Part shown: positions 47,787 through 59,620 of the stretch, piece after piece
How the letters are laid out: the number at the start of each line of letters is the position of its first letter
Position numbering within the stretch: position 1 is the stretch's first letter
The notes under the pieces: generated by a model
What the model saw: the letters and a program-made list of their open reading frames with translations, nothing else
What the model was told of the DNA's origin: nothing
Databases searched by the model: none
Origin: Impatiens glandulifera
Taxonomy: Eukaryota > Streptophyta > Magnoliopsida > Ericales > Balsaminaceae
Direction: 5' to 3'
Assembly (NCBI RefSeq): GCF_907164915.1
Contig: NC_061868.1
Coordinates: 19,959,819 to 20,023,818 of the forward strand
DNA: 64,000 bases
Program-made: the position numbers and the translations under genes

Positions 47787-48211
47787 TACCCAGTCAAAAC
47801 ACAAGACTTAACAGCTGCCTATGATGAACTCCTAGTTATCACTCCGTTCAACAAAAAACGTTCTATTGAACTTACAATAATGAAAATATACTCAAGTAGA
47901 ATAGTAAACTATAACTCATCTTAGCTTAGTGAATTACAAAGCTTAGCGTGAGAGTAAACACATATCTTATCTAGAGAGTAAACAAAGAGCTTAACCACTA
48001 ATTCAAAATCTCGGAAGGAGAGAAGAAGAATAAATTCAACGTTGTACTTTGTTGCTCTTTTATATTGAAGTGTAGCAACGGTCGAGTCTTTCTCATAGAT
48101 ATGTGTCAGTTTTCCGATGGATGTACACCATGTGTACGAGATCGTACGCAAGAATATATTCGTTGAATCGTGGCATACCGGATTGTACTGCGGAATATTC
48201 GATAGAATGTG
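47787..48211 (-). repeat. LTR fragment related to 37734-37884 plus 46950-47220
   Basis: It runs from CAAAACACAAGACTTAAC through CAAAGCTTAGCG to GATTGTACTGCGGAATATT, colinear with the split LTR. It is cut at 48211 by the next LTR insertion. Confidence 0.75.
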
Positions 48212-49420
48212 TGTTAGGATCGGGGACGCCCTTGGAGGACCGGGGTGTTTCCGGTTTTAGGAAGGGTGGCCTCTTACAACACACACAACACTTTGGTGAT
48301 AGTCCGGTTAGAGACTATAACCGTTCTTATTACTACACAAACTGTTACAGACTCTTGAACCGGGTTCAAGGGCGGAAATGTCTGTTTCAGGTTGAAGCAA
48401 CGTATGCGACCTTAGATGATGTTTTAGAAGGAGTCGGTTTTATGGATACGAGTGGACCGGTTTACGGAGTACGATTGGTTTGAGGTTAGGTTAAGTAAGT
48501 AAGTAATGAAAGCAAAAGAAAGAACACGAGATAAGGATTTTTTATGGATGTTCGGAGCAAACCCTCCTACGTCACCCCTTCTTCTCAGGTTATGAGAAGG
48601 ATCTCCACTAACTTTTATAGTTACAACAACACTGCCGGTCGAGCCCAACTTCGCTACTCGCCGGTTACACCAACTCACTCTTTGATGTAATACAATAACT
48701 CAACGCGATACACTATAGAAAGCTTCCGGTTTTAGACACACCGGTTTTGATTGTAACAGTTTATCTCTCTAACTTATTGCTTTTATGATTCGTTTTCCGT
48801 CTGTATTCGTTAACTCAACAACTGCATTAAATGAAGACGTTTCATCTCCCTTTTATAGCTGAGAAGAGCCAACGGTCACTTTCTTCTCTCTCCTCTGGAT
48901 TGGTTGATCGTTATCACGTCGGTGCAGAGATGTTGCTTGCACGCTTCACCTTCCTCAACACTTGGCAGTCATACAGGCAGCTCTGAGTGTAAGATGACAT
49001 AATCGGTTTTCAGATTTGGACACGTGTTGGACATGCACCTCAGGTTGTCAACTTCAGATCAATAAAGTATCATTGCTTTCCTCGCATGCTTCCGATCGGA
49101 TCTGATTTTCTTTTATTCTTTCAAGACACGTCTGTTTCGTCATGTTACGTCACTCTTGAAGTTTGAATTTTCCGGTTTTGTCTCTTGTGCAGTATGATCC
49201 GGCTGGTATGTGAACTTTTGTCTTTGCTGACCGGTCGCTTGAGAGAGTGAAAACCGGTTCCTCTGATCTTTGACTTGATCACTTGGAGCAGGTTTCTTTG
49301 AAGTATTTCAGCAACCGGTTTATGAAGCTCAGCCGGTTCTACACCTGCACATGAAAATTAACAAGTGTTTAGTTTTTCTAGCCGGTTCCAAAAATTAACA
49401 TTACTTAATTTTTCTTATCA
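48212..49420 (-). repeat. 3' LTR of a minus-strand copia element (AACCGG group)
   Basis: It is 1209 bp. On the minus strand it begins TGATAAGAAAAATTAAG after a purine tract and ends CCCCGATCCTAACA. It includes the 8-bp palindrome arms CTTGAACC-G-GGTTCAAG at 48354-48370 and the hairpin block at 48544-48580. The element body continues to 50576, where a plus-strand relative is inserted. Confidence 0.9.
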
Positions 49421-49620
49421 ATTTCTCCTTTTTTGATTATTTAGAATAAATATTCAAAACTTGTAATGTATGGCCGGTTTGAAAATTAACATTCTTAATT
49501 TTTCTTATCAATTTCTCCCTTTTGATTATTTAGAATAAATATTCAAAACTTGTAATGTGTGGCCGATTTAAAAAAAAAAACTTGTTTAGCGATTTCTCCC
49601 TTTTTGATTATTTTCTGTTT
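49421..49620 (-). repeat. Tandem copies of purine tract plus LTR head
   Basis: Two to three copies of the AATATTTATTCTAAATAATC / purine tract / TGATAAGAAAAA unit lie inside the 3' LTR, equivalent to 29751-29990 and 63153-63305. Confidence 0.75.
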
Positions 49621-49756
49621 GAAGAAAATGTTTCAAAAACATGTGTTTGATTTTTCAAAAAGGTATGTGCAAACAAACAGAGAGAAATATGATAAAATAA
49701 CCAAGTTCTGAAACATAAATAAACATAAATTGTTTTGAAGGAAAGAAAGAAAAAGA

Positions 49757-50576
49757 CTAAGGCTTGGATGATCCCCCTTGTGAAGTTCTTTCTCAAGTTC
49801 TTTTTCAAGCCGCCTTCTTTATTCCTCTTCCCTTGCCTTCCACTCCCTGTCGCGTCTTTCAGCGTCAATCAGAATTCCGGTCCATACACTTGAGATGCCG
49901 GGGGTCTTTTTGCCGAATCCAAAACCGGTAGACTGGTTTTGGTGGAGAAGGCGGTGGAGCAACAATTGGTCTGGAGCTTGTAGTTGCGGTTGAACTTTCA
50001 ATTGTCCTCTTCTTGCGTCGGTTAAGTTCTTCGATATCCTCTTCTTCTTCTTCATCAAGAGGTTGCACATTCAGCCCGACTGGTTCCATTGTTTTTCTTT
50101 GGCTGCTTTGTTCTGCCCACTGAATTACCTTCACAACTGCCCTTCGTTTCTTCTTGTTTCTTGTGTTCATAGAATGAGACGGTTCAACCGGTGTAGGTTC
50201 TTGGATACCTGCCTGTTCTTCCTCGTTGCATTTCTGGGCAAGCTCATAATCTTTGTCCTCAATTTCTTTCTGCAGCCGTTCCCTTTCCCTTTCTTCGTCT
50301 TGCAGCCTCTTAGCGGTTTCAGCATCAGACTCTATTTACTCTTGAGTCTTGCTGACTTGGAGTTTAGACATCTCCCCAATTTGAAAAGCCATTGCCTGCA
50401 GCATATCTAAGAGTGGAGCGGTTGCGGTTTGAATGGACTCTGCGATCAGGGATTTGACTGAGGTTTGCACAGCCTCATCTATCATGGACTTGATAGATGT
50501 TTGAACGGTGTTTGCTATTTCGGTTTGTACAGATCCCCGTATAGTGTTTGACAGATTAGCTTCAGCTGTTGCAATC
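49757..50576 (-). pseudogene. C-type accessory gene tail, cut by the plus-strand element
   Basis: The minus strand encodes the last third of gene C: TAPLLDML-like helix, NTRNKKKRRAVVKVI, LDEEEEEDIEELNRRKKRT, IDAERRDREWKAREE and a short end matching GGSSKP before TAG at 49757-49759. Frameshifts occur, for example near 50070 and 49880. At 50576 the reading stops abruptly, within the segment matching 62240, where the LTR at 50577 begins. The rest of this element should lie beyond the right window edge. Confidence 0.82.
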
Positions 50577-51825
50577 TGATAGAAAAATTAAGTAGATTCA
50601 TTTTTGAAACCGGCCAGACAAACTAAACAGTTGTTAATTTCTTATGTGCAGATACAAATCAAAACCGTATGAACCGGTTGGGGCATCAAAAACCGGTTGC
50701 TACTATACTTCAAAGAAACCAGCTTCAAGTGATCAAGTTAAAGATCAGAGGAACCGGTTCCACTTTCTCAAGCGACCGGTTAACGAAGACAAAAGATTAC
50801 ACTCCAACCGGATCATTCTGCACAAGACACAGAAACCGGAAGGTTCAGAACAAAAGCCGAAAGATTCAAATTACAAGAGTGACGTACCATGACGGAAGAA
50901 ACGTGTCTTGAAAGAATAAAAGAAGATCAGATCCGATCAGAAGCATGCGAGGAAAGCAATGATGCTCTATTGATCCGACGCTGACAACCGGAAGTGCATG
51001 TTCAACACGTGTCCAAATCTGAAAACCTGCTACGTCATCTTTTGCTCAGAGCTACCTGCATGAATGCCAGGTGTTGAGGAAAGTGAAGCGTGCAAGCAAC
51101 CTCTTCTGCAAACAGGCGTGATGACGATCGACCAATCCGCAAGAGAGAGAAGAAAGTAACCGTTGGCTACTTTCAACTATAAAAGGAAGATCAAACGTCT
51201 TCATTAAATGCATCATCAATTCTGAAAGTTGTAGATTACGAATTACGAAAAGCATTAAATTCTAGAGAGATAAAGTCTTATATTCCAAACCGGTGTGTCT
51301 AACACCGGAAGCTTTCTGTGTGTGTTTGTGTTGATTCATTGTATTACATCAAAGAGTGAGTTTGGTGTAACCGGCGAGTAGCGAAGTTGGGCTCTACCGG
51401 AAGTGTTGTTGTAACTCTAAAGAGTTAGTAGAGATCCTTCTCATAACCTGAGAAGAAGGGGAGACGTAGGAGGGTTTGCTCCGAACATCCATAAACAAAT
51501 TCTTGTCTCGTGTTCTTTCGTTGCTTTCATTTCTTGTTTACTTAACCTAAACCTCAAACCAATCATACTTCTAAAACCGGTCACTCACATCCATAAAACC
51601 AAATCCTCCTAAAAACATCATCTAAAGTCGCAAACGTTGCTTCAACCTGAAACAGACATTTCCGCCCTTGAACCCGGTTCAAGAGTCTGTGACAGTTTGT
51701 GCAGTGCTGAGAACGGTTTTAGTCTTTAACCGGACTATCACTAAAGTTGTGTGTGTGTTGTAAGCGGCCACCCTTCCTGAAACCGGAAACACCCCGGTCC
51801 TCCAAGGGCGTCCCCGATCCTAACA
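50577..51825 (+). repeat. 5' LTR of the three-gene copia element
   Basis: It is 1249 bp, begins TGATAGAAAAATTAAG and ends GATCCTAACA. It is rich in AACCGGTT words upstream of the TATA box at 51178. Downstream it holds the hairpin block AGACGTAGGAGGGTTTGCTCC at 51460-51480 (given here as position plus key core ACGTAGGAG...CTCC) and CTTGAACC-C-GGTTCAAG at 51667-51683. Confidence 0.95.
51178..51185 (+). promoter_or_regulatory. LTR promoter TATA box
   Basis: TATAAAAG in the 5' LTR, 600 bp from its start, followed by ATTAAATGCATC-type leader. It is the likely promoter of genomic RNA. The corresponding segment is deleted from the 3' LTR. Confidence 0.7.
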
Positions 51826-51827
51826 AG

Positions 51828-51839
51828 TGGTATCAGAGC
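51828..51839 (+). other. Primer binding site, initiator tRNA-Met
   Basis: TGGTATCAGAGC lies two bases after the 5' LTR and is a full 12-base match to the usual initiator tRNA-Met site. Confidence 0.95.
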
Positions 51840-51870
51840 GAGGTTCTTAGCACTCAAGCAACCGAAGAAG

Positions 51871-53736
51871 ATGGGAAGCATGACCCATAACGACAAGCCT
51901 CCAATGCTAAACAGCGAAGCGTTTAGCAGTTGGAAGAAACAGATGTATCTACATCTGATTACGTTAGATGATGAGATGAGCCGAGTCCTGAAAGAGGGAC
52001 CGATCAAGATCAACAAGGAGGAAAACCAATGGACGAGTGAAGATCGGAGAAGAAGTAACCTGGACAACCATTGCATGAGGCACATCTATAAGGCCATAGA
52101 TAATAACACTTTGAACAAAATATCAGAGTGTCAAAATGCAAAGGAAGCCTGGGAAACGATCATTCAGATCCACGAGGGAAACGAAAGAACCAAGGAGAAC
52201 AAAATCTTGGTGGCTACGCAGAAGTATGAAAATATAAGGATGAAGCCGGGGGAAAACATGAAGGAATTCAGCAACCGGTTCACCAGCGTAGTAAACGAGC
52301 TTCAAACACTCGGAAAGAAGTATGACAACCGAGAAGTGATCATCAAAGCTCTAAGATCTTTGCCAAGCACGTGGGATATCAAGACCATGGTGATGAGGGA
52401 GTCAAGCACCCTTGGGCAGATGAAGTTGCCTGATGTGTTCGAGGACTTGAAAGCCTACGAATTCGAGATCAAGTCTCGGATCGAAGATGAAGCATCCACA
52501 TCAACCGCAACAAGAGCTTTGGTTACATCGGTGGAACTGGCGGCTCAAGTATCAACCGTACCGGCTCCAGTCAAAAACACCGACCAAATCACCGACGATG
52601 TGATGGCGATGCTAGCTCAGAAATTCGGGAAATTCATGAAGAAGAGCCAGCCACCATCTAATAATGATTTTAATTATAACTATGTAGATAAATCAAACAA
52701 GAGATGTTATAACTGTGATGGTTTTGGACATTTCAGGTCAGAATGTAGAAAACCAAGAAGAGACGATAGAAAACCAGAAGGAAACTATCAAGGAAACAAT
52801 TATCAAGGGAATAACTATCAAGGCAACCGGTATCAGGGAAACAACTACCAAGGGAACAACAACCGGGGAAACAACAACAACCAACGAAACGACTACCGGA
52901 GAAATGATGATCAACATGCTGATGAAGGAAAGGAAATCCAAAAAGCTCTCATTGCATCCGACGGTGGAAGCGAGTTGGCGTACTCCGATAATGAAGATAG
53001 TGAAGAGAAAGTAACCTGCTTCATGGCAAACGACGAAGAGGTATTCGATTTCTCTTCTGATGAATTTACTAAAGAAGATCTGGTTTCGGCTCTCAACCAA
53101 ATGGTTGCTGAGTTCAGAAACATATCTGCGTACATACCAACTCCAACAGAGCCTAAAACCGAACAAATAAATAATGAATATGATAACGACCATAAAATCG
53201 AAATGTATGAACCGGATGAACTATTCTCAGATAATGAGAAGACAGTTCAACCGGTAACCGAAACCGATGAACGAGCAATGTACGTCACGGCTGTGTGGGA
53301 GAGATCACGTCAAGCTGTGAAACAAATGTGTAATTACAAAAGACATCCGAAGTGTAGATATGGTATCGGCTATGAACCAAATCAACAAAATGAAACAAAA
53401 CAACCTAACGGGATGAAACTTACGAAAAATAATCTTCCATTTATAAAATTTGTTAAAAGTTCACAAACCGAAAATGACCTAAAACCGGAAGAAACGCTTA
53501 AGTACGTAAGTCCCAACGAATCTGAAAATTGGCTTCATCCTGAGAGAAGGAGAGTCAACCGGAAACCAAGTAAACCTAATAAAACTCGACATCAAAGAAG
53601 CCCATCACCACATAAGGCATTCTTGAGCAACGGCCAAGAAGTTAAGCCAAATATTATCAAAACAATAACCGGGAAAGTGATCCGACTCATTCAAGTCTGG
53701 ATCCCAAAGGGACTAATCAACCATGGACCCAACTGA
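51871..53736 (+). CDS. gag: Copia Gag polyprotein, intact 621 residues
   Basis: Gag forms the virus-like particle and binds RNA. The N-terminal copia Gag domain (about residues 10-200) includes SSWKKQMYLHL, WTSEDRRRSNL and NERTKENKILVATQKY. A CCHC zinc knuckle CYNCDGFGHFRSEC is at about 279-292, followed by an imperfect NYQGN repeat (about 308-335). The C-terminal half is acidic and Asn-rich and ends WIPKGLINHGPN before TGA. The ATG is 31 bp after the PBS, with no earlier ATG in frame. The same end motif and TGA occur in the 45560 gag, so termination here is a family trait. Pol lies in another frame overlapping the last 14 bp. Confidence 0.93.
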   Translation: MGSMTHNDKPPMLNSEAFSSWKKQMYLHLITLDDEMSRVLKEGPIKINKEENQWTSEDRRRSNLDNHCMRHIYKAIDNNTLNKISECQNAKEAWETIIQIHEGNERTKENKILVATQKYENIRMKPGENMKEFSNRFTSVVNELQTLGKKYDNREVIIKALRSLPSTWDIKTMVMRESSTLGQMKLPDVFEDLKAYEFEIKSRIEDEASTSTATRALVTSVELAAQVSTVPAPVKNTDQITDDVMAMLAQKFGKFMKKSQPPSNNDFNYNYVDKSNKRCYNCDGFGHFRSECRKPRRDDRKPEGNYQGNNYQGNNYQGNRYQGNNYQGNNNRGNNNNQRNDYRRNDDQHADEGKEIQKALIASDGGSELAYSDNEDSEEKVTCFMANDEEVFDFSSDEFTKEDLVSALNQMVAEFRNISAYIPTPTEPKTEQINNEYDNDHKIEMYEPDELFSDNEKTVQPVTETDERAMYVTAVWERSRQAVKQMCNYKRHPKCRYGIGYEPNQQNETKQPNGMKLTKNNLPFIKFVKSSQTENDLKPEETLKYVSPNESENWLHPERRRVNRKPSKPNKTRHQRSPSPHKAFLSNGQEVKPNIIKTITGKVIRLIQVWIPKGLINHGPN

Positions 53737-56700
53737 ATGTGGGTACCAAAAAGGTGTAAATAATTGTTTGTTGCAGGTTAGGAGGAGCAACCGGTTAAAG
53801 AATTCTGAATGGTACTTGGACAGTGGATGCTCAAGGCACATGACCGGAAACAAGGAGCTACTAACCGACATCAAGTACGAAACCGGAGCAGTCATTACAT
53901 TCGGGGATAACTCAAAAGGTAAAACCGTGGGTAAGGGTAAGATTGTCCATGGTGACTTATCCATAAGTAATTTAGTATTGGTAGAAAAACTAAGTTTCAA
54001 TCTGTTAAGCATAAGCCAAATGTGTGATGTGGGCTACAAAGTTGAATTTCATAAAAACTCATGCTTGGTCAAAAATCAAGATAATGACACCTTGCTAACC
54101 GGTAACCGGATAGGAAACATTTACAAAGTAAATTGGAAAACTGACTTCGAAAAACCTGTGTGTATGATAGCCGGAAATGATCCAAACTGGCTTTGGCATA
54201 AACGGTTAAATCACTTGAATTTCAAAACGATTAACTTTATTTGTTCCAAGGAACTAGTTCACGGTTTTCCAAATGTTAAGTTTTCAAAAGATAAAGTATG
54301 TGTTGCATGTCAAATGGGCAAACAAGTGAAATCATCTTTCAAAAGTAAAGGAAATTATCAATCTGAAAGATGTTTAGAACTCCTACACATGGATCTGTTT
54401 GGTCCGGTTAAAGTAACTAGTTTAGGAGGCATGCATTATACTATGATAGTTGTTGATGATTACTCTAAATTTACTTGGGTTACTTTTCTAGCTTCTAAGA
54501 ATCAAGCAACTTCAAACTTGATTAAACTGATTTTAAGAATACAAAATGAAAAATCTATTCGAGTGAACAAGATTAGAAGTGATAGAGGAACTGAGTTTAT
54601 AAACAGTAATTTAACTACCTTTCTTGATGATTCCGGTATTAGGCACGAGTTGTCTAGTGCCAGAACTCCTCAACAGAACGGCTTGGCTGAGAGAAGAAAC
54701 CGAACTCTCAAGGAAGTCGCAAGGTCAATGATAGCCGATTCGAGTATTGCTCAAAAGTTTTGGGCTGAAGCTATCAACACCTCTTGCTATACACAAAATC
54801 GATCTTTAGTAACTAAACGGTTTTCGAAAACTCCTTTTGAAATTTACTTTGATCAAATTCCAAGCGTACGGTATTTTCGAATTTTTGGTAGTAATTGTTT
54901 TGTTCACAATAACGGCAAGAATTACTTGACCGCTTTTGATGCTAAATCCGATGAGGGAATAATGTTGGGATATTCAGCTGTGAGTAAAGCCTACAGAGTA
55001 TAAATACTAGGACTTTAACAGTTGAAGAAACCGCACACGTTGTTTTCGATGAATCGGTTGAACGAAACACTGCATTACCCTTCGACCTTCACAACAGAAT
55101 GGAAAATTTCAATATCTATTCTGATGATGAAGACGAGGTTCCGGTTTTTAGACGCTTTGTCAAGGACCAAGCGGTTGATGCTGAAATTCAGCCTGATCAA
55201 GCTGCCTTACCGTAGAAAGTTGACGCTTCAGTTTCTACTGAAGAAATCGGTCGGACTGACTCTGTTCAGCCTACCGATCAGTCTAACCTTGATCAGCCAA
55301 CCGAAAGCTTGGTAGACACGTCTCGGATTAACCTCAGAAGGAACAGAAATCATCCTCTTGAACTAGTGATAGGTAACATATCCTCACCCGTCCGAACTAG
55401 GCAACAAAATTTGGATCACTATGGAAACTCTACTTTCATATCACAAATTGAGCCGAAAAAGGTGGATGAAGCGTTGTCAGATCCAGATTGGATCTTGGCA
55501 ATGCAAGAGGAATTAAACGAGTTTGAGAGAAATAAAGTCTGGTACATAATCCCTAGACCGAAAAACAAACCGGTTATAGGAACACGATGGGTATTCAGAA
55601 ATAAACTCAATGAAGACGGTTTAGTTACGAGGAACAAAGCCCGGTTAGTGGCTCAAGGCTATAAATAGGAAGAAGGCGTTGATTTTGAAGAATCATTTGC
55701 CCCTGTAGCTAGACTTGAGGCAATTAGAATATTTTTAGCATACGCAGCTTTCAAAAATTTCAAAGTTTATCAAATGGATGTTAAGAGCGCTTTTCTAAAC
55801 GGTAAGGTAAATGAAGAGGTGTATGTTAATCAACCTCTAGGTTTTAAAAATCCAGAACATGAAAATCACGTTTACCGGCTGAATAAAGCCCTTTATGGTT
55901 TGAAACAAGCTCCAAGAGCTTGGTATGATAGTTTGACACAGTTTCTATTTAATCACAAATTTACAATAGGTTAGGTAGACAAAACACTTTTCAAATTTGA
56001 AAGAAAAGAACAAATTCTACTTGTTCAAATTTATGTCGATGATATCATATTCGGGTCAACCGATCCAAAATTATGTGACAAATTTTCGAAAATGATGACT
56101 GATAAATTTCAAATGAGTATGATGGGGGAAATGAGCTTCTTTCTAGGACTTCAGGTTAAACAGATGGAAGCCGGAATCTTCATAAGCCAACCGAAGTATA
56201 CAGCCGAACTATTGAAGAAATTTGGGATGGACACATGTGCCAAAGCGGCTACGCCAATGAGTCCCTCCGTAAAGCTGGATAAAGATGAAGATGGTCAAGC
56301 CGTTGACATCACAGCATATCGAGGAATGATCGGATCATTGCTATATTTAACAGCCAGTCGACCTGATATCTTGTTTGCGGTTGGGGTGTGCGGAAGGTTC
56401 CAAGCAAATCCAAAGCAATCTCATTATACGGCGGCCAAAAGAATTCTAAAATATCTGAAGGGAACTCAAGAAGTGGGACTCTGGTACCCAAAGGACTCGA
56501 GCTTCAATATTATAAGCTACTCAGATGCCGATTACGCGGGGTGCAAAATCGACAGAAAGAGTACAAGCGGAACCTGTCAATTTCTGGGTAACCGGTTAGT
56601 CACTTGGAGTAGCAAGAAACAAACGTCCGTTGCAACGTCAACTGCAGAGGCGGAGTACTTAGCGGCTGGAAGCTGCTGTGCACAACTCCTCTGGATCCAA

Positions 56701-56985
56701 CAGCAACTAAGGGATTTCGGAATAGAAGCCAAGGAGTCTCCAATCTTTTGTGACAACACCAGCGCCATAGCAATTACATACAATCCGGTGTTGCACTCAA
56801 TAACAAAGCATATCGACATCCGACACCATTTCATCCGGGAGCATGTTCAGGAGAAACACATCCGGCTGGAGTATGTCTCGACCGAGCAACAAGTAGCGGA
56901 TATCTTCACTTAGCCGCTACAAGAAGCTAAGTTTTCTCACTTTCGAAATATCTTGGGACTTACTAATCTTAATCAATTAATGTAA
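53723..56985 (+). pseudogene. pol: Copia pol: protease, integrase, RT, RNase H, with few lesions
   Basis: The first part (53723-55003) is open: protease DSGC at about residue 33, the HHCC finger from LWHKRLNHL (about 54190) to CVACQ, and the integrase core with HMDLFGPV, DRGTEF and PQQNGLAERR. A one-base shift near 55000 moves the frame. After it come RT ([24 protein letters not shown] at 56032-56043) and RNase H (SYSDADYAGCKIDRKS near 56520, KHIDIRHHFIREH). In-frame TAG codons interrupt at 55213, 55666, 55972 and 56911. The catalytic motifs themselves are intact. The coding continues to TAA at 56983. The frame differs from gag, so expression would need frameshifting or a separate start. Confidence 0.92.
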
Positions 56986-57594
56986 TGCATGCGTGTATAT
57001 AAAACCGGGATATGTGTTCAGGGAGAAGCTATCGCTTCTCAAACCATATTCAAATAGGCCATTAGTAAATCAAATATGCTAACCGGGAGGGAGTCTCCGG
57101 TTATACCCGATTACTTCATAATTTCAAATCAAATGTATGTTTACTATATGGTTAAAATAACCGGGCTGAAGTGGATAAAACAAATCCAAAGTTGAACAAC
57201 TGTTGACATTAATCAGCTTTTCTTCACAAACGGAAATGTCCTACTGTAACCGGTCATGGAAAACCGCCTAGTACATATGCACTTTGGTCTGATGAAATGA
57301 ACTTTTCCGGTTAACCTGAGATGACTGACTAAGTTTTCATGCATATTTTGAAAAATGAAGCCTGTAATTAATAAAGACAAGTCTACCACAATCGAGATGA
57401 CGACATGTGTCCATCATCAAGAGAGGGAGACTCACATCTTGTCAATAGATATTTTTCATCATTGCTATCTTAGTAATAATTAGATTTACCTTGGAAATAA
57501 CCATTAGTTACTTCAACAAGTTAAAGTCTATTCATTAGCTGATGACATCATCAGGCATGCTTAACCTCATTAAAGTCTAGCCGAATCCCCGGGC
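56986..57594 (+). other. Pol to gene A intergenic region
   Basis: About 600 bp without coding signal. It holds a perfect hairpin GAGAAGC-TATC-GCTTCTC at 57023-57040, repeated AACCGG words, and purine-rich AAGAGAGGGAGA near 57420. It acts as the upstream region of gene A. Confidence 0.6.
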
Positions 57595-57602
57595 TATATA
57601 AA
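57595..57602 (+). promoter_or_regulatory. TATA box of accessory gene A
   Basis: TATATAAA lies 83 bp from its last base to the ATG at 57685, followed by an A/C/T-rich leader with CTCTCTCTC just before the ATG. This is the usual spacing of a plant core promoter. Confidence 0.7.
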
Positions 57603-57684
57603 CTACCCTCAATCACTCACAAAATCTCACAAGTTCACTATTCACAAGTATCATTTTTGAGATAAAAACTCTCTCTCAAAAAAA

Positions 57685-58447
57685 ATGAATACCAACTCCT
57701 TGGCAAAGAAAATTCTATTGACAGATTTTAACTCAATCTACCAATATGAAGATCACGAAGTAAGAGAAATGTTCTTAGCCATAGAAAGAAGTGGGCTAAG
57801 AAGCTTTCTTGAGAACAGGTTCATTCTTGACTACCTTGTAGTCGAAGAACTCTTTCAGACCGCGAAAGAGGTGCATCGAGATATACTCGTTGCACAGGTC
57901 TACGGTCAGAAATTCCTATTCAGCGAGACGGATTTCGCTGTATATTGTGGTTTACCCAATGAAGGGGTAACCGATCTTACATACTCCCCGGTGACAATGG
58001 AAGAGATGTGTCGCCGGTTCTCAGGATCAGACATCCCGGTTAAACCCTAGGGTGCTAAGAGTCAACTTTCTCACAAGTACCAGCTTCTCTGCGAGATTCT
58101 GGGAAAATCTGTCTTGTGTAGAGAGAAAGAGTTACTACTACACCCAAAGGGTCTTCGAGATGATGATCGCCGTAACGGTTGGGACACCGGTTAACTGGTC
58201 CTGGATCATCTTCAGTAACCTGAAGAAGATGCTTCTCTCCAACAAAACCGGCTACGCTCCCCAGCTGAGCGGTTTCTGTGCAAGTCTGGACATCCACTCC
58301 GGACCCTTCGTCACTCTTCATCCAAGGCATGTGCTCACCAAGGAAAGAGTACAAGAGATGATCGACCGGTGGGAAGCTGTCAAAGCTAGAAGAATTCAAG
58401 CGGCTGAGGGATTAAATGTTCAAGCGGCTGGGTCATCAAACATCTAA
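57685..58447 (+). pseudogene. Accessory gene A, about 254 residues, one frameshift
   Basis: Unknown function. The N-terminal half (57685-58050) has YEDHEVREMFLAIERSGL, VVEELFQTAKEV, and FSETDFAVYCGLPNEGV. After a one-base shift near 58045, where a TAG interrupts the first frame, the second half (from 58055) has QRVFEMMIAVTVGTPVNW, FSNLKKMLL and QLSGFCASL, and ends in a short polar tail. The same layout occurs in genes B and C and in the minus-strand copies, so it is one domain of about 230 residues. It vaguely recalls the plant transposon-protein domain PF20167 (acidic FxEFY start, later an AI..G..(I/V)NxG motif). No signal peptide or membrane span is visible, so it is unlikely to be an envelope protein. 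Confidence 0.8.
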
Positions 58448-58751
58448 CGTGTCCTTTCCTTATTTTTCATCTCTTTTCACAAAACCGGTACTTTTGCTGT
58501 ACTACCGGTTTTGTACCTCGATTAATGAATTAGATTTCTTTCCTTTTTCAAGTCAAAATCTAAAATATTCAATGCGCCATAATATCATATCACCCTTGGA
58601 AACACAAATTCTCATTATCAAAAAGCATGCTTGACTTGATTTGACAAGACATGTCTTTATTCCCTTGGAAAATCACAAAAACATTAATGACTAGTCATAA
58701 ACGGCTAGATTTTTCAAATATTCTCATTAAATGCCTTCAACCATTCCAATC

Positions 58752-58758
58752 TATAAAA
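58752..58758 (+). promoter_or_regulatory. TATA box of accessory gene B
   Basis: TATAAAA in CTATAAAAGGGGAC lies 110 bp upstream of the ATG at 58862, with a leader rich in TCTTC. It is independent of the LTR promoter. Confidence 0.7.
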
Positions 58759-58861
58759 GGGGACTCAACCTCCATTCTCAAATCACGCTTCCAGCATTTC
58801 TTCTCTCTAGAACTTGAAAGCTCAAAAATCCTTCCAAAGTCTTCTTAAGATCTTCATCATA

Positions 58862-59620
58862 ATGTCTGCCGAGTTAAGAAACACCTTGATCATTGATTTT
58901 GTAGATATCAAACATAGCGCATACTATGATTGCATTTTTCAGCACATCATAGAATCTGGCTTGCAAGGCTTCCTCAAGGGTTCGGACACCATCCTCGTGG
59001 AGGAGGTGTGTGAATTCTACAACAACGGTCATATTCTGGATGATGGCAGCATTCGCACCATCATCGACGGCCAATTCCTCTAGTTCACTGAGGAGGAATT
59101 TGCCACCTTCTTTCACCTTCCGACCGAAGGTTTCTCTGATTTTCCGACGCCGTATTTACCGGCTAAGGAAACCTTCTTCAAGATCTTCTCTTCCTCCTAC
59201 ACTCCTATAAAGGATTTTGGGAAGAAAGAAGATATCGCTCCTCACTACCAGCTCTTTCACGATCTGGTCCAAAGGTCTATCATAGGCCGAATGCCCAACC
59301 AGAATTACAGTCGGGAGGCATTCGACATTATGATAGCCATCATCCGCAACTCCGCCATCAACTGGGCATCCTATCTTTTCAATAAGCTGAAGCAGCTTAT
59401 GACCGGTAAAAGAGGAAAGATCAGCTACGCTTCTCAAATCACCCGGTTTCTGATGTCCAAGCGTCGCAACCTTGGAACCGGTGTTCCGGTTGGATCATTC
59501 AACACCATCACCATGGACATGATGTATAGGTTTACGTCAAGAATTGAGGAGCGGTTTCCTCAAAATACCATGGAGAAGTGGTATGAAAGGAGGATGGAAG
59601 GAGGATGGTTCACAGAATAA
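58862..59620 (+). pseudogene. Accessory gene B, 252 codons with one internal TAG
   Basis: Reads MSAELRNTLIIDF, then IESGLQGFLKGSDTIL, VEEVCEFYNNG, and, after an in-frame TAG at 59081-59083, FTEEEFATFFHLPTEGFSDF. The second half has SREAFDIMIAIIRNSAINW, LFNKLKQLM and QITRFLM. It ends at the TAA at 59618. The frame is continuous except for the one TAG. It is a paralogue of gene A with the same domain order, and its start is nearly identical to the gene at 31431 on the minus strand. Function is unknown. Confidence 0.8.

Noticed and set aside
51826..51842. tRNA gene fragment
   Set aside because: The match to initiator tRNA-Met is the primer binding site next to the LTR; no cloverleaf follows.
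52738..53193. Minus-strand frame of 151 residues, very hydrophobic, looking like a membrane protein
   Set aside because: It is the antisense of the NYQGN repeat and acidic part of gag; the hydrophobicity is a by-product of the complementary codons.
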